Source: Heterobilharzia americana (lineage: Eukaryota > Platyhelminthes > Trematoda > Strigeidida > Schistosomatidae). From it: DNA of 64,000 bases. The translations under genes were made by a program, and so were the position numbers. The stretch spans positions 151,915,776 through 151,979,775 of the forward strand of contig OX104127.1 of assembly GCA_944470555.2 (NCBI GenBank), given 5' to 3'. Positions 46,801 to 59,800 of this stretch are shown piece by piece. The stretch's first letter is position 1. The number at the start of each line of letters is the position of its first letter. The notes below the pieces were generated by a model that saw only the letters and a program-made list of their open reading frames with translations, searched no databases and was not told the origin of the DNA.

Positions 46801-47095
46801 CTATACCATATTTCCCATTTCTTTTGCAATCTGGGCAGCCTTGCCAGCCAGCTTTAAACATCGTGCGGACACTCCATGTCCCCATTCTTATTTTCACTTT
46901 CATCGAGAGAAGACACATTGGTCAATTGGCTTCCTGAAGACTTTCACCAACCGGCGTCATTTCGTCTTTCCGGTCCAGCGAGAAATAATTTTATTTCTTA
47001 TATTATCTTGGTGCTTTGAAGATTGTTTAGTGATTGGATTGGTTTTCCGGGGTAGGGTTCCATCTTAATTCGGGCTTAGGACCGGCTAGTAACTA
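43820..47095 (-). mobile_element. RTE-type LINE, endonuclease to 3' end, nearly full length but broken
   Basis: Read downwards from 47095. The ORF start block KIRMGTWSVRTMF lies at 46890-46850. Endonuclease pieces are EGVAIMMSP at about 46680 and a block with GIKILVGDMNAKL at 46475-46435. The linker at 45843-45463 is open for 126 codons with RWADYFKKLLNRPP. The RT approach at 45192-45004 reads LRLEQAGFRKNKSGEDQIATRRIIIEQ. C-terminal degraded blocks run to 43850, ending with a STRNPRD-like string and an ATT-rich tail at 43820-43835. ATT-type tails are usual for RTE elements. Several stops and frame changes. A different family from the RTE-like copies around HAT1. Confidence 0.85.
45284..45312 (+). 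repeat. CCTT/TTCC microsatellite
   Basis: Interrupted run of CCTT units inside the LINE. Confidence 0.8.
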
Positions 47096-49159
47096 GTTAA
47101 CTACTCATTTAGGCTTGGTTAAAACTTAGATGGCGTTAGCAAAATCAATATTATGGAGTTTATAAACAGAGGCTACGTATGTCGACTATTATTATGTAGG
47201 TGGGTATTTATCAGGAAACATAATGCAGTGAATCATTGTGAATCCGGTTAATTAAATTACGACATATGTTGAGTATGAACTAAAGAGACAATAATCAAAT
47301 AAGTCAAGATTGACGAAGTTAAAGATTAATAACAGATTCCTTTTACAAGTAATTTAGTTAAAGGCGTTTAATAGCAATGTCCTGAATAAAAAGAAAGACC
47401 TAATTCATTCTGTTTGTTGCCTACTTTTAAGAAATTTAAAGCATCTGCTTAATATTCTGTATTTTAAAAGAATTCTTATTGCCTGTACTGTCATAACTAC
47501 TTGATTCTCTGGATTGTAGTGTCATCGAGTTATGCTCATAATATCTGACGTAATCTCTTATCTCCTATCTTGCGGCAGATGCATGTAATTTTGGTCCATA
47601 CAGCTAGATGCAATATGTGAATGATACCTGTCAGTTCTTGACTTTACCAGTCAACAAGAAGTTCGAAGTAGATAAAGTCGGCTTTACTACACGATACATC
47701 CTGGTCAGTACAGTGCTTAGTCTTCAGCTTGTCATCAGCTCTGAAGTTGAGGTGATCGACGATGACCAATAGGAATGGTCGCAGAATTTCTGTATGGGTT
47801 TCAACCTCTCAACATGGTAGCAAATATTGAACATTTCAAGGTGCGTTATAAAAGAAAGGTGAGTTTGAAGCTGAGTTTATTTCGCCTTGATACAACGATC
47901 AGAAATGTACAGAACGTTTGGAGAAATAGTATGTATAAACGTAATGCACAACACATAAAAGCACAGGAAGGGGAGAACCAGAGAAATTCTGCAAAATGAA
48001 AGTTCACTTTCAGAATCTTTACTCCTAAAAAGACTGGAACATCATTAGATCAATTAATAGAATTATTACCGGACGAAATTGAAAAGTGGAAACTCTGTGT
48101 AACTGCAAACATGGGATTATTTTCAGAAAATCCGCAGTTGGTCAATCAATAATAGTAAGAAATTTTCACTGCTAACAAGAAATATGGGTACCTGGAATTA
48201 TTGAAGCCAGACGCGGAAATGTTATTTATGAAGAGAGAGTTCAAGATATTATTTGAACTAGACATACAAATCCATTACAAAATTCCCATACAAATAAATG
48301 CCTGAAAGAGAAAAAAACAAAATTCTAATATTCAGTTAGATTTCATGACAGAAAGAGATATAAAGTTGCAGCCGAATAGGCCACCTTGAAAGAGAAAATT
48401 GAGACCACCTCTAAGAGGATAGCACAGGGAAAGATGAAAACCGAAACGATTTATTCTGAACTCATATCAACAATCATATTAATGAATCTTCAAAAAGGAG
48501 GGAGTCTGAAGAAAAGAAAACATGGTTTTCAGATAATTTTTATTGGTCGCATTATTTCATGGATTGTAAAAGTTATTTTACCTATGACATTTGGTGACAT
48601 TATTGCATACTTTAACTCCAGAACCTTTTGATTAACCCCTCATCGAATTCTCTATTACTTATAATTCAGAAATAATTGCATGTTGAGTGAAACTGACTTA
48701 TGCATCGTTTCATTTTTTCTTTAATGAATCATGGTGTGTTGTGAACAGGAAATTCCGTTGCGTATACAAATGATTCATACTGTTCAAGGTATATGGAGCA
48801 TGAACACAAGACTGTATTCTGTTGTTTGAGGTGTGAAGGGTCAAGTTGCGTGACTCATTATGTGGGTGAATTGAGCATACGTGATGTTCCCGGTATATTC
48901 TAGCCATAGGAGGCAATCAGAAAAATCACATGGTTCAGATAATTACTACTAGACAGAGACGTAACAGTAATATTACCAAAGTCAATAACTGAGGGACTCT
49001 AAAGCCTATTTTAGCAAAGACTGAAATAGCCAGTTAAGTTTCTTCGTTTCGGTCGAAAAGGCGAATTTTCATAAAGTAAAGAAGTCTAATTGATTATTTC
49101 CCTTATTGGTAGGGTGGTCTTTACAATCACAGCAATAATTATAGTTGACTGGTAGCACA
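47096..49159. other. No recognisable gene
   Basis: About 2 kb of AT-rich DNA. Frames at 47775-47999 (+, 74 codons, Arg/Lys-rich) and 48386-48631 (+, 81 codons) have no domain I know. The stretch 47990-48600 is A-rich on the + strand, as in decayed coding or retroelement sequence. Confidence 0.4.
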
Positions 49160-49625
49160 AATCTCCAGCTCCCCCAAATCCCCTAGTATTCGTTCACAGA
49201 CTCTGCCAGAGACGTCCTGTTCACTGTCTCCACGTGGCGGGGATAGTGCCATAAAAGTGAAGGGAAGAAAGCGAATACCTGGTGCTTTTTACTGGATTAG
49301 TGGATACTGAGGGTCTACCCTAGGGAGTTGAAAAACTCTGATTCTAAGCCAATGGTGCACATGGGTTCTAGGTTCCGGAAGGAACGAATGATATGTGAAC
49401 CTATTTTGGTCACCGGCAACCATGGGAATGCGGTTCTTGATGTTGTCCCGCTGCCTTGTGGATTAGACTTTAAGTCAAAGGCTCGTAGAGCGGTCCCCTG
49501 AGCCGAAGATTTGCTTCATTCTGAGAGCCTGGGCAGTATTTCAGCCCTCACACAAAATATGAATGAAGATTTTGAAGCAAGTAATCAAATTTCCTGTGAG
49601 CACTTGAGCCGTCCGCACTAAGAAC
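49160..49625 (+). repeat. Dispersed repeat resembling the 5' region of a fluke LINE
   Basis: Distinctly GC-richer than its flanks, with strings such as CGTGGCGGGGATAG and TTTTGGTCACCGGCAACC, similar in style to the CGGTCACCGG segments elsewhere in the window. It ends near 49600. No open frame. I infer a LINE 5' UTR or an unclassified repeat. Confidence 0.45.
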
Positions 49626-50000
49626 TCTATAATTGGTCGTTCAGTTGATTGCTATCGTATTATTTTTCATACAATTTTTCCCTTTCACGGATTTGAATAA
49701 AGCAAGAAGAAGAATATTGACGTAATTAGCGTGCACGTATTTTGTGGATTCTTCTCAGCTGATTTACAACCTATAGAACATAGTATTTATGATGAACAAT
49801 ATTTTATACGACTTACTTTAATATGTCGACAAGTATTTTCGAATGGAGGTGGGAGATAACAGAGATTTAGGTTGACCGGCATCGATGAAGTTGTTAAGGC
49901 TACTCAGAAATTAACTGTTTAAGCAGTGATAGAATGAACATTAAAGAGAAGGTAGCGAAAAAATATGTATGTGTATACAAACGTATATATACATGTAAGT

Positions 50001-50010
50001 GGGGGGGGGG
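50001..50010 (+). repeat. Poly-G run (10 nt)
   Basis: Ten consecutive G on the + strand in an AT-rich context, next to a short TATATA stretch. Confidence 0.9.
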
Positions 50011-50223
50011 TGATTGTGCACAGCATTATTCTAGAATTAGTGAAAATAGACGTCATGGTTACGTAAGCGTATTATATAGTCAGCAGGTTTTCATCATATT
50101 GAGAAATAAGATGAATACAACTCAGAAAGCGAGGTTTTGAAATATACCGAAAAATAGAGTGACAAAAAAGGTAAGGGTCATGAGGTCAAGAAATCTTATA
50201 CTTGCAAATTTAGGAGCTTAAAA

Positions 50224-51470
50224 TTACCAAGGTGATCCGAGATTAACAACAGTATCTTTCTGAATATATAGATCAGGTTTGAGTCTTTTAATTGCAACTG
50301 CATCAACAAACCGCAAAAGAGTGGGTTTCCGTTGTTTATTGGTAACTTTGGATGACCTTAATACGTAAACTTTATGTCCATTATTCAGTAAATGCCGGGT
50401 GATTCCACTGTTTAAATCTTGTGGACCCTTAAGACTTAAGTTCTTCGGGATATGTTCAGAAATGTGGACAAGAACTCTACTCTCTATTCTTCTAAAATAT
50501 GTACTCTGGCACGTACATGTGAACTGGTAGATACAGCTACAGCTGGAGGCAAAAAGAGTTGGAAACTTGTCCACTTTGGACTTTCTCAATGAGCATTTAG
50601 TCTGATACACGGACCAACTTGGCGTCTGGATAGGTGATTTTTATAGCAGCACTCAGTCTATGACTTATCCTTATGGCGACTTCATACCTTTTGAAGGCAA
50701 GATGTAGATAGACGGGCATCTTGTCAACTCTACTGTACTTAATTCCTTTCACTTTTGTCCAGCCGTACTTGTCAAAGAACTTTTGTGAGTAACCATTTTC
50801 GCGTAGGTAGTTTTCGACAAAGGTCAGTTTTTCCTCAATATTTTCTTCAGAGCATAGTTTACGCATACAGTTGAAAAGTGATTTTACCGACCCTTTCTTT
50901 GGAACCGATCAGAAGAAAGCTGTTGAAGTTTAATTAAGGCCCACGTCATGTGTCTTTCAGATGAATGTATCCACGAATCTTTCCACCTGTATGACGTTGT
51001 AGGCCGAAGTCTGGGAGGTGAAATTTGTTGTCATGTTCATTTTCTATTGTAAATGCTATATTAGGGTGCGCTTCATTAGAAGAGTATTCAATAAATGAGA
51101 GCATGGTCACCATTATTTCATGCTGCAAATGTATCGTCAATATACCTTATGTAGAATGCTGTTTGGTCGATTGCATATATCACTTTCGTTTATTATAGGC
51201 TCCCCATGAAGATATCAGCAGGGATTGGGCCCAGAGGGTTGACCGTAGCGACTCCATCAATTTGGTAGCATAGAACTTTATTGAATTTAAACTGGACATT
51301 CTTTGTACATATTCGCAGAAGCTGTTTAAACTCATAGTTTGGAAGTGGAGGTAGTTCTGGATGTCTATTCTGGATGATATCTGTGGTCTCTTTCAGTGGT
51401 ATCTTTGTAAATAAGGACAATACATCAAAAGAAACCATGGATTCCCGACAGATTAAGACCGTTCACCATT
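50224..51470 (-). mobile_element. Penelope-like element: reverse transcriptase plus GIY-YIG endonuclease
   Basis: Read downwards. 51438-51193 reads SFDVLSLFTKIPL and IDGVATVNPLGPIPADIFM, the motif A and GxPLGP blocks of Penelope RTs, with changed residues. 51140-50946 reads HPNIAFTIENEHDNKFHLPDF, the thumb region. 50866-50597 is the connector. 50610-50224 (128 codons) holds IYQFTCTCQSTYF, where GIY-YIG letters are partly lost, then HISEHIPKNLSLKG, TRHLLNNGHKV and AIKRLKPDLYIQKD. The domain order RT then GIY-YIG is diagnostic for Penelope-like elements. The fragment is broken by frame changes, and the catalytic YVDD region is not found in frame. Confidence 0.88.
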
Positions 51471-52049
51471 TTTGCTGTTTTTACATATGAGCTGTATTTT
51501 GTTATTATTACTATATTCGCTTTCTTCTTTATTGCCACACAGCTGCTTCCTATTGCTCAGACTTCTGGTTTGTCTGCACTGTTTTGAGTAGCTGAACAGG
51601 TGCTCCCATAAAGCTGTCCTCCAGTGCAACATTTGACACAGCTATTCTGAAACGACGCATACCATATAAACTCTCTCTGCATCTTGATCCAGATCGGACA
51701 ACAGCCAGGCTTCGCTAGGACTCTGGAAAGCCTCACTATTTATGTATACTGCATTTTAGAGACTTACATACAAGATCTCAGTGAAGTGCTCCGAATAACT
51801 TCCCCATGTGTCAGCCCAAAAACTATGTTTCGTGTGCTCTTATCCGGGGATCCTATGGCGTCAGCAAGCGGTCTTGTTGGTGTTGATGTCGAACTAAGCG
51901 CTTGAACCAAATCTGTTCTACTCTATTGGATCCCCACCAACAGTCGTGCGTATACTGTTAGGCCAGAAGGTTCATCACGAGTAAGAAGTAACCTGCAAGA
52001 TAAACGATGTTTTTTTGTCATCTCTACCTGCGCCCCGACGGACTGCAGC
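51471..52049. other. No recognisable gene
   Basis: Just upstream of the next LINE. A 73-codon frame at 51684-51905 (+) has no known domain and may be a 5' extension of that element. Confidence 0.35.
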
Positions 52050-54490
52050 CCAGATTCAAAACAAGGATGAATTCCATTATCAACTGAACAAACCTCTCAA
52101 CCAAGTGCGCTGGGTAGATATCGTAATGTTAGCTGGGATTTGAATGCAGAGGTCAGGCGTCTAGACTCAGAGGAGAGTTGTTTAGGTGGCCAGTGGGGAC
52201 CAGAAGGCTGCAGGTCGGATAATGGGGATCGTCCTCTGTAGTCCCGAGCAGATCACAACTTATTTCTAGTCAGCACCAACTTCCAGCACAGCCATCGCCG
52301 TTGTGTTACTTGGCGTCTGCCCTCTACGACTGAGGCCTTGACTCAAACAGATCGTACTGCAATCAGCTACCGATGGCATGAGTGCAAACAGGACTGCCGC
52401 TGCATATGGAGTACTTGTCTGGACTCTGATCATGCTTTAGTGTTTGCTAAGCCGGTCTTGCGTTTTGCTAGCCATCAAAACCGTCTTCTTAAACAGGTTG
52501 ATGCAAGCAAATTGGTTGCACCTAACGCTGCGGCTGAATACCACTCCAAGCTAGATTTAAAGCTAGCTACCGATCCTCCAGAAAGTGTAGACGGGCATTG
52601 GCTGCACTTGCAAGACGCCATGGAAATGGTGAGCAAAGCCTCGTGCTGCTTAGAAGAACGCCCCAGTAATAAGGATCACCCAAGGACCTTGAGGCTAGAT
52701 GGATAGGACGGGCGGGTGAAACAGAAGCAGCAGCTGCATCTGCTGATACTTGGGGGCTGTTCCATCTCGTCCGCAAAACTGGCATCAAGAAGCCTGGTTT
52801 CAGTGAGACGGTCTATGAGCTAGATGATACGCCTATAAACAATCTTCAAAGATGCCTGGAAAGCTATGGGGAGCACTTCAGAAAGCATCTTCAAGTTGGA
52901 TTGTATCGTGCTTCATGGTAAGTTAACACTTATCCACCTTACGAAGCGGAGGTCCATGAGGAACTCCAAGTTCTGAAACACCACAGGGCACCCGGCCAAG
53001 ACAAGCCACCACCTTGCTCTTTTTAGGGATGGAGGAAAGACTGTAGTCGGGGGACTGACTACGTTGTTTAAGAAAGTATGTCAGGTTGAGAGCGTTTCGT
53101 CAATCTGGAATGAAGTCATCATGTCAATCATCCTTCAAAAGGGTCTACGTAATGTATGTGACAATTATTGGGATATAAGTCTGTTACCGGTCGCATCGAA
53201 AATATTGGCTGCTATCATACTTCTCAAGCTTTGCAAAACACGTGAGGAAGTTGTTCGCTAGGAGCGGACTGGGTTTCGATCATGTCGTGAATGGATTGAT
53301 CATTTCTTTGCTCTCCACCAGATGCTTGGACATCGCCAGACACATTGCAAGCCAACAATCGTTGTGTTTCCTGATATTCGAGCTGCCTTCGATTCGTTTA
53401 ACAGAACTGTACTCTGGAATCGTCTGTCAGGGAGGGGTTTGCCTGAGAAATTTATTAACATCCTGAAAGCCCTGAGGACAACACCTCAGGTAGAGTGATG
53501 GCATACAACCTACCTCCATTGTTCCATACCTGCAGTGGGATTGAGCAGGGTTGCCCGGTTTATCCATTCCTCTTTAACTTCTCCATAGATAACATTCTTG
53601 AGGCAGCTCTGAATTAAGTGCGTAGTGGTGGTGTAGACCTACTGTCCGGAGGACGGCCATTCAACCTTGAATATGCGACAACACACAGGCTACTCAAGTC
53701 GCACCTACTTAGTTTGCGATAAGTGTCTATAAGTATGGTATGTACTTTGCACCATTAAAATGCAATGTACTCTTGCAAGATCGTCAGAAACCTGCTCTTG
53801 TGTTCACGCTTGGTGGTGAGCTGTTGGAGGTAGTTGAAAAGTTCGTGTATCTGGGTAGTTGTGTGGGTGCTAGTAGAGGTGTGTGATGAAATTTCTAACC
53901 GCATATCGAAAGCCAGTGACATACACCAATCTGGGCCACCTTCGATGCCATCGCAAAGTTAGTCAGATTGTAAAAGTTCAGGTTTACAACTCTCCGGTGG
54001 GAACAGTGCTACTCTGTCCCTGTAAACAATGGTCTCTCTGAGCTGAGGAAATTGCGACAACCATATGCGTAAGAATCACTGTTCTTTCCTTTGGATTGCT
54101 CGTATCCGGTGACAACAATATGTAAGTAATTCTGAGGTACGACAGGGTGTGTTTGGGCATGATGGATGTCATCATCCAACAAGTAAAGTCATCTGGAAAC
54201 ACCGGCTTCAGTGGCTTGGACATGTGTTACTCAAATTGTCCCAACGGCTTCCATACCGTTCATTGTTTACAGCCCTGGAACTGGATAGAAGAAGCAGAGG
54301 CGAGGTTAATGTATGACGTGGCACCATTGGATGAAGGATATTTGTGTCGGATTAGCGGCTGTTGGTTCATCAAGACTCCCTGGGTAGAGTCCAAGAGATC
54401 ACCCAGCCTAGTGGCTTGAGATGTTATCAGATATGAAAGAGAATCGAAACCAGTGGCGTTCATGCTCTAACTTCCTTCTATCTTCTGCTG
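52050..54490 (+). mobile_element. RTE-like LINE, endonuclease to C-terminus (+ strand)
   Basis: Same family as the copies around HAT1. Endonuclease end at about 52120-52450 (LNAEVRRLDSEESCLGG, then TDRTAISYRWHECKQDCRC and LDSDHALVFA). Linker to 52800. RT entry with DNYWDISLLPVASKILAAII at 53155-53225. Motif A DIRAAFDSFNRTVLW at 53373-53418, with LSGRGLPEKFINILKAL after it. The catalytic DD region near 53680 is lost. The post-catalytic block is at 53740-53960 (PLKCNVLLQDRQ-like, VEKFVYLGSCVGA). The C-terminus runs to 54480. Several frame changes and stops. The fullest copy of this family in the window. Confidence 0.85.
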
Positions 54491-56175
54491 CTGAAAAGTA
54501 ATGAATGTTTTGTTTTGAATGTATCTTATTCGACCGCCTTTCTAATCATTCTATTCTTACTGCATTTTTCTTCTTCACTTATCCACTTCCCATCGCTTTA
54601 TGTCTTCATGATGTTGTTATACTACTTTGTGTCGCACTGTTCTTGATACTCTTGCTGTGTCATGTTTGTGTTCTGATAATAATAACAAATCTCGAGCACA
54701 CAGCTGTAACCTTGTTATTGATTCGCACCATGCATTAAGCTTTAATTCCAGTCCTAAATGGGTTTAGATATGAAGGATCGTATAATACGACCTTAAATGC
54801 AGTCAGTAAAATGCTTGGCGAGATTACTGGGTATTAATAATTATTTTCCACTTATATTGGTTTAGAGTTGGTTTTGAGTGAGGCTGTTATCACACCAAAT
54901 ATACATTGGCAGCTAAAAGAGAAGTGATATCGGATATCAGTAACTGGATGTCCTCCATTTTGATCTATTTTTATAATCTCTACATGATTCAGTTTAATAC
55001 TATAACTTACAGAAGTAAAAGATATTTATCTCGTTTATATTTATAGTCAGATCACCTAAGGTTACTTTCGTCTGCGAACTCCGTAGAACACTTATAGATG
55101 ACAGATAAATGTGGATGAAAATCTAAGTCGTGACCAAACACAATAAAGCAGCCCCTACTCTAAAATTGGCTACTAGATTGAAACAGTAGCTTCTAACAGT
55201 AAATAATGTCCTTAAGCATGTGTACCACATAGAATGAACGGTTATTTTTTAAATTTATTCAGTGGTTTTTACTCGGTGAAGACTTTCCAACAAATGAAGT
55301 GAGTATCGTGGTGTTTCAATCTATTAGAATAGCAATCAAGCATATTTTTTATTGTAAGATACAACAGTCAAGGGCTATGATGGTGAGCAAGTTATTCATA
55401 AAGTTAGTCTACGCAGTTTCATTGTAAGAGGAAAGTTTCGGAAACATAAGTTTGGTGGAAAACCATAGTTTTGGAAGTATTTTTGTACTACTTAATAGTA
55501 GTGTAATTTTTTTACCTAGAATGTTGTGGTGAGCGTTTTGATAAAACCTAACGCCTTATATTTAAGTGCTGAATGTGAAACCTATAGTGAGAAAAATAGA
55601 ACATCACTCTTAATGGGTTGCCGAAAGTCAAATGAGTTTCACAAAATATACATTTACAGCACGACAGTATTCTTTATAAATAATGAGTTAGGTTATATTC
55701 AAATGGTAGTGCAAATGGATTCAGTTGAAGCTTGGAGATATTACTGTCGGATACTTGTTGACAAGTTAAAAAATAATAGACAGATGCTCTCTTGCTTACT
55801 CACATACTAATAATAATATGCATGTAAGACACTTTATCACAAGAGAAATATTTTCAAGGGTTAAGAAATTGGAAGTAGTCAGTCGCACCAGTAATTAAGA
55901 AATAAGTGTCTCTCAGCATTATAGTTCAAAATGGTACTTAATGAGACAATTAAACAAACTGTGCTCAGAGAAGAGTCACTCTTTTCAGCAGTATCACTCT
56001 CAAGCTGTACAGTCGCATATAAATTTTTTCTTCATGTAGTAAGACAAAAGGAATATTTCATGAAATATTTCAGACGAAGTTCAGATTTAATTTTAAATCA
56101 GGTCGGAAAAAGGAGTAATGTTTGGAACAGTAATGGGAAGGCTGATGAAGACAGAAATAATATTTGGTTACTAAG
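54491..56175. other. No recognisable gene
   Basis: AT-rich. Frames at 55526-55810 (+, 94 codons) and 55931-56179 (+, 82 codons) show no domain. They are the longest in the stretch and could be remnants, but I see no supporting motif. Confidence 0.4.
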
Positions 56176-56880
56176 CTAAATGACGTAATATGGTGGGTGT
56201 GAAGAGAAATCAAAATTATGGGAGTGGAGGAATGTAATGAACGAGAAGATTTGAATCAAGAGACTTTCGAAGGCAAAATATTCGCATAGGTTATGTCCAC
56301 TGCAACAGAATTGACTGGACAAATTTCTTTTGAACACAGAGTTCAAAATATTAAATACCATGGCTTCCACAGTTTGAAGAGTTTTTAAGCATATACCTGT
56401 CGTGATACTTTCACGGACTCTATAGGTGATACCGAAGATTTCTGCATTTCCCGGGTGGTCATAATCGATCAAATGTTCTAAAATAGAGCTGCGAAGTGTT
56501 CTTTCTCCTTTGTGGAACCATGCTGGTATATTTCCGGAAATGCCTCTGGAAATAGAGTGCTGAGTACGGTCAATATACCATACTCCACAAGAGCAGGTAA
56601 ATTGATAAGCATATATCGAGATGGTCAAGCAAGCTAGCTTATCCTTTACGCATAATCGAAGCGTTGGGTAAGTGGAGAAAGTTAATGAGTTTGGTAGTAT
56701 GGAAAGTCTTTCTCAATGAGCAAGCTAGACGGTCTCTCAATATATCTGCTGTGTCTCCATTGAGCTGTAAGCTCATGAAAACAGGCTTCTTAGAGATCGC
56801 AGAGGTTGAATGATGTTCTGCTTTCAGTTTCATAGTTGTACCAATGAGACACTGGTTTTCAACCAAAACATTTTAGAAAA
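56176..56880 (-). mobile_element. Penelope-like element, connector plus GIY-YIG endonuclease (- strand)
   Basis: 56866-56639 reads KKPVFMSLQLNGDTADILRD and RLACSLRKTFHTTKL, the connector before the nuclease. 56628-56176 reads IYAYQFTCSCGVWYIDRT, GNIPAWFHKGER and SSILEHLIDYDHPGN, a GIY-YIG domain with the second tyrosine motif changed to YID. The 150-codon frame is open but the residues after about 100 drift from the family. No reverse transcriptase is attached on this side. Confidence 0.82.
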
Positions 56881-57137
56881 AACTAAGTTCATCTTCCAAA
56901 GTATCACGACTGCAGATAATGTGGATCCAATGGCACAGTGAGCGAGTTAGATTTATTTTAGTGCATAGAGGCAACTGATTATGAAGATTCGTAAGCTATC
57001 CGTTAGATGTTGGTTTTCTGTGGATGGATGTTTCGAGTGATCCATTGTCTCTTCTTTCAGCTATACACCTGAAAAGTATATTTTAGAATTAAGTTCCTTC
57101 TCTAATGTAAACCTGGTTGAAGGGAGGCAGTTTTACT

Positions 57138-57310
57138 TCCAGACTTCTTCATGTTAAAGCTAGAGAACACACATCTAAGCAGAATCATCAACCGGTTCGA
57201 GCTTTATAAGCGGCACGTAGATGATACCTTCATCATCTCCAAGAATACGGACAATCTAGAAGATATCCTGTCTCAGTTTCAACGTATAATAAAACATTCT
57301 TGATGTGAAA
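57138..57310 (+). mobile_element. Penelope-like reverse transcriptase fragment with VDD motif (+ strand)
   Basis: Reads DFFMLKLENTHLSRIINRFE, then LYKRHVDDTFIISKNTDNLE and on to a stop at about 57303. The VDDT string is the catalytic YVDD block of Penelope RTs with Tyr replaced by His. It faces away from the - strand Penelope fragment 260 nt to its left. Confidence 0.8.
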
Positions 57311-59459
57311 ACTGACCGATAACGTCATCTGACTGTTAAAGATACCGCTATCGGTAGAAATGCTGCCACACACTCTTTCGCTGTCTATCAATATCTGAAG
57401 TAAACTTGATTAGATGTTTACCACCTGGTAAACAGCTCTTAGTAAAGTTACTGAGATAAAATCCTTGCTATAAAGGTGAGTTTACTCTTTTAATAAGATA
57501 GAGTCGGTCAGCCTTGAAACTCATTATTTTGGGCTGTGGGTAAAGAAAATATTGGATTATAGTGGGTCATCAGTTATCAAAGTAACGGGTAAAATACCAA
57601 CAAATTGACCACTCTCCGCTAAAAAGTAAAAAGGACACAACCCCTAAATATTCACACCGAGGAGTAGCCTACTTAGAAATACTAAATAAGCAGTGGATGT
57701 GTTAAAGAGGCAAACTGGATAAGAATCATACTATGGTTTATGAGTAACTTCGAATAAAAAAACTGAAAGGATATGGAAATCACATCCACATATTTATTAT
57801 TTCATACAAATTTGCATAAGTAAAACTACGTTCCTTTATTTATCATCACATAACTGGTGAAAAAACATCACTGGGTTCATACACACTATAAGTCACTCTT
57901 GTCAGTTCGGAAAAAAGAGTCAAAAATTTTCGATTTCCCGACACAAACACCTAAGCCTTCAAATGGCAACGAAGTAGACTGACAAGCAAACCCACAAAAT
58001 ACAAACAATAGCCTATTCATTTGAGACAGTCAAGCAAAAAATTGAAATAGAAGATTTTTCTCAACAATACAGAAAGACAGTTTCCAATCAATCATCCAGT
58101 TATATCCAATATGATGCGGACCATCACACCTGCAAATAACTTCCTTAAATATCACATGAATAATAGGCATTCTAGGCCTCAATGAACGAACAACATCTGT
58201 CACTCACCCCGATTTCTCTCGTGTATAGGTCAGATATCAAATAACAGAAAGCACAAGTATTCGAGACACACAGATCATTCACGATTCTTAGTTCAATGGG
58301 TACCTACAAACCACGCGCTTCATCACGTAACTAACATGGCAATCTACGGCTAAATAAATGTTATCCGGTAGCAAAATAACATGAAACGTGATTACCGACT
58401 AAGGAATAGGGACATAAAAGTGTTGGCAAAATAACTCCATAAGATCACTTACTTAAGGAAACGTGACGCACTGAAACACATCTACCTAACATCCACTTAC
58501 TCTTAGCATCGTGGCATCATCCTGGCGCACTAATCCTTCATGAGAAGCATTGTAAGAGTTATAGTCAGACGGATTATTGTCCCTTCACTGAGCTCCTAAA
58601 CAATGAAAACCAAGCAATGCTTATTCTTTGAATGCGCCTGCCATCCAACTCTGACTTCAATTCACCATTCACGTCTGGCTACTATTGACGTGTCACCACC
58701 AAGTGTTTACAGAAATGGAAGTGATATCAATCAAGGCCTCACATTGATTTCAGTCAACCCTCCAACACTGAATACACCAGAGAAATCGGTCAGCCAACTA
58801 AACCTCGTTGATATGGTATACGACCAATTGGAACGATTCAGTCATTACTCTGGATTAGACGTGTGGTGGTATCTGTTATTGATCACTTGCTGATTAGTGA
58901 GTACTAGGATCACAAATCAAGAAAATTATAATTCCCTTTCTCGCATCAACGCGAAGAGATTGTTAAAAATCAAAGAAGGAAATTCCTCCTGTCACAAAAT
59001 TTCAGGCACCAATTCACACCCGCATAGACATTTTACCTCCCAGAATTGTCAGTATTTGAAGGAACCGTAAAATATTGTGTGCAAATGAAATTTCTGCCCA
59101 CAGTTTTAACAACTGAACCAAACACCAGTTGTTGCATGATTCTATAAGATGAGAGTCCATCATTAGCATGTAAACGTCGCTGATGTAACAATACTTAGTT
59201 CTCCAGCAAACATAAAATTCTGAATTGCTCTGTGATTATCCAATCATAACACGTTCCGATGAGTATTCATGTACGCCAGATAGAAATCCAGATCCCGTTT
59301 ATTATCTCCTCCATAATCAATCAATTATCCACGTCACATACAATAAAAGAAATGTTCACACTAATCTTGACAGAAAAACATACTTTGGGGAGAACAAGAA
59401 TTACGAAGAAATATTCAGTGAGAATCACCACTGGTCTACTCCCACCTGCTCCCAGTTCA
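57311..59459. other. No recognisable gene
   Basis: AT-rich. A 96-codon frame at 58603-58893 (+) and two overlapping frames at 59225-59492 (+) have no domain I recognise. Given the retroelement trace just to the right, some of this may be a decayed LTR-element body, which I cannot confirm. Confidence 0.35.
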
Positions 59460-59800
59460 CCGCATCCATATAATACCATAGATTTCAGCTGACATTGTAC
59501 AGTTGACCAGAATGAAACTGAGGGCTTTAACTGAAAGGTGAATGCTATAGTTCCAATTGGCCTTCAGCCTATCAGGACATTCAATCTGGTGTTGGATTCC
59601 ATCAGTTTGAGTGGTGACAGAAGCACACGCTGAACTGTGAGCCATATTATCCACGTGGAGAACCGCCAGTGCTGACACGATGGTTCGACTCTGTAGAATG
59701 TGGTGAATAGTCTGTGGAGATGTACTGAACCTCAAACCATACATAGTGTGCCAGATTGATTTTCCATATTTCTCAGTGGTGCTATGACAGAATATCTCAT
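59460..59800 (-). mobile_element. Possible relic of an LTR-element reverse transcriptase (- strand)
   Basis: The - strand frame 59744-59457 begins YGLRFSTSPQTIHHILQSRT and continues to LAVLHVDNM and then a DRLKAN...IHLS string. The spacing resembles the gypsy RT series FGL-x-P-F, YxDD, H-x-L, GI-K-x-F, with the Asp pair as VDN. An overlapping frame gives KPSVSFWST. Suggestive only. Confidence 0.35.

Noticed and set aside
55526..56179. Two + strand frames of 94 and 82 codons
   Set aside because: No motif, AT-rich composition, no splice or start context that links them.
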